This document shows positions 54,074 to 61,308 of a stretch of 64,000 bases of DNA, piece by piece. The position numbers were made by a program, and so were the translations under genes. Origin of the DNA: Lentzea fradiae (GTDB lineage: Bacteria > Actinomycetota > Actinomycetes > Mycobacteriales > Pseudonocardiaceae); the NCBI RefSeq assembly GCF_900100955.1, contig NZ_FNCC01000011.1, forward strand, positions 186,001 to 250,000, written 5' to 3'. The first letter of the stretch is position 1. Each line of letters starts with the position of its first letter. Under the pieces are notes generated by a model, which saw only the letters and a program-made list of their open reading frames with translations, did not search any database and was not told the DNA's origin.

Positions 54074-55285
54074 GTGAAGAAGAGACTCACCGCGCTGGCC
54101 ACCGTCACGGCGGCACTGTTAGTGCCCGCGACACCAGCGCTCGCACAGCAGAACAACCCGATCCCGGCCGGCGTCATCGCCCTGATGGAAACGCAGAACG
54201 ACCTCCACCGAATCGCCGACAAGATCGAGAAGTCCGGCGGCTTCAGCGGCTTCCACGTCGACGCTGGCACCAAGACCCTCAACGTCCACTGGAAGGGCAA
54301 GGCCCCCGCCACCGTGGACGCGGCCGCCACCGCCGCCAAGGCACAGGGCCTGACCGTCAAGGTCCACCAGGCGAAGTACTCGAAAGCAGAGCTGGACGCC
54401 GAGGCCACCCGCCTGGTCAAGACCGGCGCGTTCCAAGCAGTAGCCGCGAAGCACGACGGCAGCGGCCTCACCGTCACCGGCAAGAGCGGGGCAGCGAGGA
54501 CCACCGCACAAAGCACCGTCGCCGTGCAGACGCAGTCCGGCGGCTGGGAACTGGCCGCGTCCCGCCTGTCCGACACCGCCCCGTTCAAGGGCGGCGCCTA
54601 CGTCGAGAACTACGTGACCGGCCAGCCCCAGGGCGCCTGCACGACCGGCTTCGCCATGATCAGCAACGCCACCAACGCCCCCAAGCTCCTGACCGCGGCC
54701 CACTGCGGCGACCTCGGCAGCGGCTACAGCACCGGCAGCGAAGACCCCGTCGGCTACGTCGAAAGCCGTTCGGTCCCGTCTGACAGCGCCATCATCCACG
54801 TCACCGGCGCCCAGCCGAAGGTGTGGATCGGCGACTCCGTCCAGACCGAGCTGACCCAGCCCACGGCCAACCAGTACGGCCTGGACGTCATCGGCGCCAC
54901 CACCACCCTCCCCGGCGACTGGCTGTGCACCTCCGGCGCCTTCTCCGGCACGATCTGCGAGATCCAGGCCGTCACCACGGGCATGACCGTCTGCTTCACC
55001 CCCACCGAGTGCGTCTACAACCTGGTGGAGGCACTCCACCGAGGCGGCTACAGCGCGGGCGGCAACGGCGACAGCGGCGGCCCGGTCTTCTCAGCGCACC
55101 CCGGCGACCAACTGATGGCCCGCGGCACCCTGACCGCCATCTCGACGAACCCGGCCGACGTCCGCCAGTGCAGCGGCGTCCCGGCGGGCAACGGCCGCCA
55201 GTGCTCCCAGCGCATCGTCTTCCCGGACATCACCACCCAGACCGCCCAGCACGGCGTCCGCGTCATGACGACGCAGGCCCAGTAA
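54074..55285 (+). CDS. Secreted S1-family serine protease (second of tandem pair), with a TTA codon
   Basis: The 403-residue paralogue of the preceding gene has the same layout: signal peptide (about 1-25), pro-region (GFSGFHVDAGTKTLNVHW) and catalytic domain with LLTAAHCG, SDSAII and GGNGDSGGPVF. A stretch of more than 40 bases around the GDSGG codons is identical in both genes, indicating recent duplication or gene conversion. Codon 16, in the signal peptide, is the rare TTA (54119-54121), a hallmark of bldA-type translational control in actinomycetes. The start is GTG 54074 after a weak GGGGG. Confidence 0.92.
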   Translation: MKKRLTALATVTAALLVPATPALAQQNNPIPAGVIALMETQNDLHRIADKIEKSGGFSGFHVDAGTKTLNVHWKGKAPATVDAAATAAKAQGLTVKVHQAKYSKAELDAEATRLVKTGAFQAVAAKHDGSGLTVTGKSGAARTTAQSTVAVQTQSGGWELAASRLSDTAPFKGGAYVENYVTGQPQGACTTGFAMISNATNAPKLLTAAHCGDLGSGYSTGSEDPVGYVESRSVPSDSAIIHVTGAQPKVWIGDSVQTELTQPTANQYGLDVIGATTTLPGDWLCTSGAFSGTICEIQAVTTGMTVCFTPTECVYNLVEALHRGGYSAGGNGDSGGPVFSAHPGDQLMARGTLTAISTNPADVRQCSGVPAGNGRQCSQRIVFPDITTQTAQHGVRVMTTQAQ

Positions 55286-55346
55286 CGCCAAACCGCCCCT
55301 GACCGGCACTTTCACCCGAACCACCCGTCCACTTGGAGCAAGCACG

Positions 55347-55352
55347 TAGCCT
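55347..55352 (+). promoter_or_regulatory. -10 element of a likely leaderless transglycosylase gene
   Basis: TAGCCT (TANNNT) ends 7 bases before GTG 55360, with no ribosome site between, as expected for a leaderless start. Confidence 0.45.
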
Positions 55353-55359
55353 GGGTCCC

Positions 55360-56178
55360 GTGGTACCGCCGCCCTCGACCAGACCCACAGCGCCCCGCGC
55401 CCGCCTCGGCAACGTCTTCGGCCGCATCGTCCTGGTGCTGCTGCTGATCGTCGTGGTGGCCGCGGGAGCCTGGGGCCTGGGCGCCCTGAACCGCAGGGAA
55501 GCGGCTCCCCTGGGCCCACCCCCGTTCCTGGTGCCGCTGCAGGACGTCACCCCGGGCGAAGCGGCCCCGGGCAACGCCTCCTCGCCAGGCGCGGGCCAGG
55601 ACCAGAACCCCCTGGCGGAGTGGGCGACCAGGGTCGCCGAAAAGACCGACATCCCGGCCAGGGCCCTCCGCGCCTACGCGAACGCGGACCTGGTGATGCA
55701 ACAAGAAGCCCCGGCGTGCCGAATCTCCTGGGCGACCCTGGCGGGCATCGGCCGCATCGAGTCGCACCACGGCAACATCAACGGCGCGAAACTCCAGGAA
55801 AACGGCCTCCCCTCGCGTCCGATCATCGGCATCCCCCTCGACGGCGGCCCTGGCGTGAGGGCGATCCCGGACACCGACGGCGGTCGCCTGGACGGCGACA
55901 CGACCTGGGACCGGGCCGTGGGCCCCATGCAGTTCATCCCGGTCACCTGGGCCCGCTGGGCGAAACGGGCGTCAGGCGACGGCCAGCCGGCGGACCCGCA
56001 GAACATCGACGACGCGGCCCTGACCGCCGCCAACTACCTCTGCGGAGCCGGAACCCGGGACCTGGGCACAGGCCAAGGCTGGTGGGCAGCGGTGCTCGAC
56101 TACAACAACTCGGTCGAGTACGGCCAGAACGTCTTCAGCGGCGCCGACGCCTACGCGAGAGCCAGCGCCGCCCAGTAA
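55360..56178 (+). CDS. Membrane-anchored lytic transglycosylase
   Basis: The 272-residue protein has an N-terminal anchor (about 20-43), a Pro/Gly linker and a lysozyme-like domain (about 95-265). The catalytic Glu is in GIGRIESHHG, with DTDGGRLDGDTTWDRAVGPMQFIP and ANYLCGAGTRDL following. It is clearly homologous to the transglycosylase at 42.4-43.7 kb but lacks the Thr/Ser tail. GTG 55360 is favoured because a TANNNT box ends 7 bases earlier; TTG 55333 would add nine residues. It should cleave peptidoglycan strands during wall growth. Confidence 0.86.
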   Translation: MVPPPSTRPTAPRARLGNVFGRIVLVLLLIVVVAAGAWGLGALNRREAAPLGPPPFLVPLQDVTPGEAAPGNASSPGAGQDQNPLAEWATRVAEKTDIPARALRAYANADLVMQQEAPACRISWATLAGIGRIESHHGNINGAKLQENGLPSRPIIGIPLDGGPGVRAIPDTDGGRLDGDTTWDRAVGPMQFIPVTWARWAKRASGDGQPADPQNIDDAALTAANYLCGAGTRDLGTGQGWWAAVLDYNNSVEYGQNVFSGADAYARASAAQ

Positions 56179-56227
56179 CGACCACGTGCGGCCATCCACC
56201 CGCCCGCGGCGCCGGCCCGGTCCTTGA

Positions 56228-59200
56228 TCAGCCCCCCAACGGCGGCAGCTCAGGCCACCGAGCGGCCGGCGTGACCTCCAACGCCTCCAAAGCCATCCCA
56301 ACAGCCTTCTCCAACTGAGGATCCCGCCCGGCGACCCGATCCGCAGGAGTCACGACAACCTCGACATCCGGATCAACGCCGTAGTTCTCGACATCCCACC
56401 CGTGCCCGGCAAACCAGGACGCATATCGCGGCTGAGTGACCATGGTCCCGTCCACCAACGAATAAAGCATGTCGATCCCGATAACCCCGCCCCAGGTCCG
56501 AACCCCGACCACAGGCCCGATTCCCAGTTCCTTGATGGCGACATTCACAATGTCCCCGTCAGACCCCGCGTACTCATCCGCAACAGCGACAACAGGACCA
56601 CGAGGCGCATCCTGCGGATAAGACTCAGGAGCGGTGTACCCCCTGGCAACGGACCACCCGATCACCTTCCGGGCCAGCTTCTCGATGACCAGCTGAGAAG
56701 TGTGCCCCCCACCGTTCTCCCGAACGTCCAGAACCAAAGCCTCACGAGCAAGCTCCACCCGAAGATCCCGGTGCAGCTGAGCCCACCCGGCGCCCATCAT
56801 GTCCGGCACGTGCAAATACCCGACCCGTCCACCGGACAGGGAATGTGTAAAGGCACGTCGTGAAGCAACCCAGTCGTGGTAGCGCAACGGCTCCTCATCG
56901 GCCAACGGCACAACGACGACCCGCCGAAGCTCGCCACCCCCACCAGGCCGCACGGTCAGCTCGACGGGCTTCCCGGCCGTCCCCACCAACAACGGCCCAG
57001 GACCGGCAGGACCAACAGCCCGCCCATCCACGGCGACAAGAGCGTCCCCAGCCCGAACGGCCACGCCGGGCGCACACAGCGGCGACCGAGCGTGCGGGTC
57101 AGACGTCTCACCGGGGATCACCCGCTCCACGACCCAGTCCGAACCGGAGCGGACCAGATCCGCCCCCAGCAACCCCTGCCGGCGAGAAGCGGGAACGCCA
57201 GGCGCAGACCCCCACACGTAGGCGTGCGACGTCCCCAGCTCGCCCTGCACCTCCCACAGCAGGTCGACGAGGTCGTCGTGGCTGCCCACCTCGGCCACCA
57301 GCGGCCGGTAGCGGTCGAGCTCGCCCTGCCAGTCGACGCCGCCCATGTCGGTGCGCCAGAAGTGGTCGCGCATGAGCCGCCCGTTCTCGGCGTACATCTG
57401 CGCCCACTCCGCGGCCGGGTCGACGACGACCCGCACCCGTGCCAGGTCGATCTCCACGTAGTCGGCGGAGTCCTCGTCGGCCTTGCTGTCGGTCGGCACC
57501 ACGCGCAGGTCGCCGCGGTCCTCCACGACCATCCGCTTGCCGTCGCCGGACACCGCGAACGCGTCCGCGCTGTCGGCCAGGCACTCGGTCTTCTGCTTGG
57601 TGAAGTCGAACCGTTCCAGCGCCGTGCGCGGCGGGCGGGCGTCCGGTGACGCGAGGTTGTCGCCCAGCACGCCGAGCAGCGGCCTGCGCAGCCACAGCAG
57701 CCCGCCCTTGGCGGCCTTGAGCGCCACGTAGTCGGCGGCGGCGACGGGCACCGGCACGACGCGGTCGGCGAGGCCCTCCAGGTCGACCTTGGTGACGGGC
57801 GTCTTCTCGTCGTCGTCCTCGGAGTCCTTGTCCTCGTCGCCGACGGGACGTCCGCCGTGCATCGGCGCGAACGGCGACGGGGTCGTCGCGGCCAGCGGCA
57901 CGAGGTACGGGCGGCAGCCGGTCGGGAACGACAGGTCGAACACGTGCGCGTCGTAGACCGGGTCGAACGTCCTGACCGACAGGAACGCCAGGTACTTGCC
58001 GTCCTCGGTGAACGTCGGCGCGAAGTCGGAGAACCGCAGCGGCGTGACGTCGACGGTGGACAGGTCCGTCGCGTTCACCATCCTGATGTGCCGCAACGGC
58101 AACGGGCCGGGGTGCGACCACGCGAGCCACGCCGAGTCGGGCGAGAACGCGAGGTTCGTGATGTGCGCGTTCGCCCCGCGGACGACCTCGCGCACCTCGC
58201 CGGAGGACACGTCCACGAGCAGCAGCCTGCCGTCGTGGGTGGCGACGCCGACGCGCGAGCCGTCCGGCGCCGCCGCCAGCGACATGACCCTGCCGAGCTG
58301 CCCGGACGCGACGCGGCGGGCCGTGTTGCCCGGTTCCACGCCGCCCACCGGCGCGATCTCCAGGGCTTCCTCGCCCTCGACGTCGGTCACCCACACCGCG
58401 GTGCCGGTCTCGCCGAGCACCTTCGGCAGCCGGGCGCGGACGTCGGACCGGTCGGCCAGCGCGCGGACGGGGCCGTCGCGGTGGGTCACCCAGTGCACGG
58501 TGCCGCGGACCTCGACGGCGGAGGCACGACCGGTGTGGTCGACGCTGAACGACTCGACGTTGCCGGACGCCTTGACGTGGTGCGGCTGGCGGCCGGTGCG
58601 CGGCCCGCCGAGCTTGATGTCGAGCTTGCGCGGGTTCTCCAGGCCGTCGAGCAGCCACAGCTCACCGGCCTGGTGGAAGACGACCCGCGAGCCGTCGCTG
58701 GAGGCGTTGCGGGCGTAGAACTGCCCGGACGTGTGGCGGCGCAGGTCGGTGCCGTCGGGCAGCACCGAGTACACGCTGCCGACGCCCTCGTGGTCGGACA
58801 GGAACGCGATGCGCCCGTCGACCCACATCGGGTTCGACAGCGTCGACTTGAGGTCCGCGAGGATGCGGGTGAAGTCGCCGCTGCCGTCGAGGTCGACCCA
58901 CAGCTTCCCGGCCGTGCCGCCGCGGTAGCGCTTCCAGGCCGCCGGTTCCTGCATGTAGCTGGACGACGTGACGACCTGGCCGTCCGGGCCGAAGGAGACG
59001 TCGTGAACCCAGCCGAACGGCAGCACCTCGGACGGGCCGCCGTCGAGCGGGACCGCGTGCGCCTGCTTGCGGTTCCTCGACATCTGGCCGGTCGAGGACA
59101 CCGCGAGCACCCGCCCGTCCGGCGTCCAGCCCGACACCGACGTCCTGATGACGCCCCAGTGCGTCAACCGGCGTGCGGGGCCGCCTTCCACCGGCGCCAC

Positions 59201-59401
59201 CCTCACCTCCGGCGCGCCGTCGATCGTGCTGGCCCAGGCCAGATGCGTACCGTCGGGGGAGAACCGCGGCGAGCGGACCGGTACCTGGTCGGCGGACGCG
59301 CGCCAGGCCCTTCCCCCGTCGACCGGCGCGAGCCACACGTCGTCCTCGGCCACGAACGTCACCAAGTCACCGCGAAGATGCGGATACCGCAGGTAAGTCA
59401 C
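56228..59401 (-). CDS. Tricorn protease homologue
   Basis: The 1057-residue protein matches tricorn's domain order: a beta-propeller region with repeated strand units (about 1-600; HPHLRGD-like YPHLRGDLVTFVAEDDVW start), then a PDZ domain (about 745-830) and a C-terminal serine protease domain (about 850-1040). VLDVRENGGGHTSQLV and VADEYAGSDGDIVN hold the oxyanion and probable nucleophile Ser, and GVIGIDML follows. It trims peptides of 6-12 residues made by the proteasome or other proteases. An Asp/Glu-rich insert (DEDKDSEDDDEK) lies near residue 530. It is full-length and apparently intact. Confidence 0.92.
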   Translation of the reverse strand: MTYLRYPHLRGDLVTFVAEDDVWLAPVDGGRAWRASADQVPVRSPRFSPDGTHLAWASTIDGAPEVRVAPVEGGPARRLTHWGVIRTSVSGWTPDGRVLAVSSTGQMSRNRKQAHAVPLDGGPSEVLPFGWVHDVSFGPDGQVVTSSSYMQEPAAWKRYRGGTAGKLWVDLDGSGDFTRILADLKSTLSNPMWVDGRIAFLSDHEGVGSVYSVLPDGTDLRRHTSGQFYARNASSDGSRVVFHQAGELWLLDGLENPRKLDIKLGGPRTGRQPHHVKASGNVESFSVDHTGRASAVEVRGTVHWVTHRDGPVRALADRSDVRARLPKVLGETGTAVWVTDVEGEEALEIAPVGGVEPGNTARRVASGQLGRVMSLAAAPDGSRVGVATHDGRLLLVDVSSGEVREVVRGANAHITNLAFSPDSAWLAWSHPGPLPLRHIRMVNATDLSTVDVTPLRFSDFAPTFTEDGKYLAFLSVRTFDPVYDAHVFDLSFPTGCRPYLVPLAATTPSPFAPMHGGRPVGDEDKDSEDDDEKTPVTKVDLEGLADRVVPVPVAAADYVALKAAKGGLLWLRRPLLGVLGDNLASPDARPPRTALERFDFTKQKTECLADSADAFAVSGDGKRMVVEDRGDLRVVPTDSKADEDSADYVEIDLARVRVVVDPAAEWAQMYAENGRLMRDHFWRTDMGGVDWQGELDRYRPLVAEVGSHDDLVDLLWEVQGELGTSHAYVWGSAPGVPASRRQGLLGADLVRSGSDWVVERVIPGETSDPHARSPLCAPGVAVRAGDALVAVDGRAVGPAGPGPLLVGTAGKPVELTVRPGGGGELRRVVVVPLADEEPLRYHDWVASRRAFTHSLSGGRVGYLHVPDMMGAGWAQLHRDLRVELAREALVLDVRENGGGHTSQLVIEKLARKVIGWSVARGYTAPESYPQDAPRGPVVAVADEYAGSDGDIVNVAIKELGIGPVVGVRTWGGVIGIDMLYSLVDGTMVTQPRYASWFAGHGWDVENYGVDPDVEVVVTPADRVAGRDPQLEKAVGMALEALEVTPAARWPELPPLGG

Positions 59402-59429
59402 GTGACGACGTTAGTGCACGGTCAGCCGT

Positions 59430-60350
59430 TCAGGAGGGCCAAAAACGACGCCAGTCCTCAGCCGAAAGAGAATCCACACCTTCGGCCCTCGCCTTGGCCT
59501 CCGCCTCGCGGACGTGCGCGGCGAACCGGCGGCAGACCTGGCGCAGCTCGGTCTCCGGGTCCTCACCGGCGAGCTTCGCGAGCGCGGTCACGGCGAACAG
59601 CGCGGTGCCCGTGTCGTCGCCGTCCGGCAGCAGGTCGACGGGGAACCCGGCGCGTCTGGTGCGCTGCACCAGCTTCGCCGCCAGCGCCACCGCGGGCTGG
59701 CCGAGCGCGACACCGTCCACACTGGACTCGCGGCGCTTCTCGACCTGCTTGAGCTCCTCCCACCGGTGCTCCTGCGACGTCGCGTCGAACACCGCCGGGT
59801 CGTTGCCCGCGAACACGTGCGGGTGCCGGCTGACGAGCTTCGCGACCAGTTCGGCCGCCACGGCGTCGATGTCGAACGGGTCGTCGGCGTCCTCGGCGGC
59901 TACGCGCGAGTGGAACAGCACCTGGAGGAGCACGTCGCCCAGCTCCTCGCGCATGGCCGCGCGGTCGCCGTCCTCGATCGCCTCCAGCAGCTCGAAGGTC
60001 TCCTCGACCAGGTACTGGCGCAGCGAATCGTGGTCCTGCTCGGCGTCCCAGGGGCAGCCGCCCGGCGACCGCAGCCGGTGCATCACGGCGGCGGCGTCGA
60101 GCAGGGCGGCGCCCATGGGCTCCGGGGTCGTGACGACGACGGCGTCCGGGTACGGCTCGGCGGACGTCGCGACCACCACCGCCCCGTCCTCCACGACCGC
60201 GGGCGCGGGCCCGTCGATGCCGAAGGACGCCCAGGACTCCGGCGGTACGCCCTCGCCCGCGTAGACGGCCTTGGCCGTGCGCAACGCGGGCAGGGCGGCA
60301 GCGGGCAGCACGTCACCGAGCCGCTCGCTGAGGACGACGACGGTGATCAA
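59430..60350 (-). CDS. mazG: MazG-type nucleoside triphosphate pyrophosphohydrolase
   Basis: The 306-residue protein has a poorly conserved N-terminal part (1-100) and a MazG domain (about 105-210): CPWDAEQDHDSLRQYLVEET, EExxE as EETFELLEA and the EELGDVLLQVLFH block whose acidic residues bind Mg. It hydrolyses (d)NTPs, cleaning damaged nucleotides. The TTG start overlaps the stop of the upstream lipoprotein gene (TTGA). The order mfd - lipoprotein - mazG matches the mycobacterial mfd-mazG-eno region. Confidence 0.9.
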   Translation of the reverse strand: MITVVVLSERLGDVLPAAALPALRTAKAVYAGEGVPPESWASFGIDGPAPAVVEDGAVVVATSAEPYPDAVVVTTPEPMGAALLDAAAVMHRLRSPGGCPWDAEQDHDSLRQYLVEETFELLEAIEDGDRAAMREELGDVLLQVLFHSRVAAEDADDPFDIDAVAAELVAKLVSRHPHVFAGNDPAVFDATSQEHRWEELKQVEKRRESSVDGVALGQPAVALAAKLVQRTRRAGFPVDLLPDGDDTGTALFAVTALAKLAGEDPETELRQVCRRFAAHVREAEAKARAEGVDSLSAEDWRRFWPS

Positions 60351-61294
60351 GACTTCTTCCTGGCAGCGGGCACCCCGACGAACCCGGCGCGCTCACCGGC
60401 GGAACCGACGACCGTGGCGTCGGTCGGGTCCCACACGCCGTAGCGGGGGTTGACCTCGATGTCGAGGTCGGCCGCCAGGTACTGGGCGATGCGCAGGCCG
60501 AACGCCGCGAGCAGGCGCGGGTCGATGCGCTCGCCGAGGTCCTCCTCGCCGGGAGAGGCGGAGACCTTGTTGCGCTCCTTGACCAGCGCGACCATCCAGC
60601 TGGCCTGCTGCTCGTCGGCGGGGAAGGCGACGACGGTGCCGGGCTCCACGCCCCACAGCATCGTGTGCACCAGCGACGGGTTCTCGGTGACGCGCACCCG
60701 CTGGCCGGTGGCCGACGCCTGCTGGCCGGACGCGGTGCGCGGGGCCTCCTGGATGAACCGCGCCATCTTCGACGGGTCCGCGGTGACCTCCGCGGCCTTC
60801 TCCTTGGCCTCCTTGGGGTCCCTCACCTGGAAGAAGTCGATCACGACCTCCAAGGTGGTGAGGTTGCGGCGGGCCAGCTCGCCCATCACCAGCACGTCGC
60901 GCTGGCGGCGGTGGATCGTGGTGGCGTCCTGCTCGCTCTGCTTGGACGCCTCCTCCGGCCCGCCCTTCTCCTGCACGGCGTCGTACACCTCGGTCTCGTC
61001 GACCGTGATGCCCTCGCGCTGTGCCGCGTGGTCGGCGATCCGGTGGGTGATCTCGTCCGCCAGCACCAGCCGCGAGACCTGGTCGAGCTTGCCCTGGTCC
61101 TGCATCTGCTGGGCGGCGGGTTCCTTCTTGAGCACCGTCACGGTGCGGTCCTGGACGGTCTCCAGGTCGATCGTCTGGCCGCCGACGATCGCGGCCGAAC
61201 CGGCCTTCGCGGGCTCGGAGCCGCATCCGACAACCGTCACTGCGAGCAGCGCGGCGACACCGACCAGCGACAAACGCTTCAGAACAGTGCTCAC
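60347..61294 (-). CDS. SurA-N-like periplasmic lipoprotein (foldase-type)
   Basis: The 315-residue lipoprotein has a signal ending VVGC with the lipidated Cys at residue 24, then an all-helical SurA N-terminal-like domain (about 35-180; VGGQTIDLETVQDRT, VLADEITHRIADHAAQREGITV). The following part (190-290) lacks a recognisable PPIase signature, so it may be a chaperone only. GTG 61294 is the start. It sits between mfd and mazG, 14 bases after the mfd stop, and its stop overlaps the mazG start. Confidence 0.82.
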   Translation of the reverse strand: MSTVLKRLSLVGVAALLAVTVVGCGSEPAKAGSAAIVGGQTIDLETVQDRTVTVLKKEPAAQQMQDQGKLDQVSRLVLADEITHRIADHAAQREGITVDETEVYDAVQEKGGPEEASKQSEQDATTIHRRQRDVLVMGELARRNLTTLEVVIDFFQVRDPKEAKEKAAEVTADPSKMARFIQEAPRTASGQQASATGQRVRVTENPSLVHTMLWGVEPGTVVAFPADEQQASWMVALVKERNKVSASPGEEDLGERIDPRLLAAFGLRIAQYLAADLDIEVNPRYGVWDPTDATVVGSAGERAGFVGVPAARKKS

Positions 61295-61308
61295 GAGGAC
61301 CTACCTTC

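Noticed and set aside
53757-55110. Near-identical segments in the two proteases as a mobile repeat
   Set aside because: They are homologous coding positions of tandem paralogues, explained by duplication or gene conversion.
57857-59752. 631-residue open frame antisense to the tricorn gene
   Set aside because: It lies wholly against tricorn and mazG coding sequence and shows shadow composition without domains.
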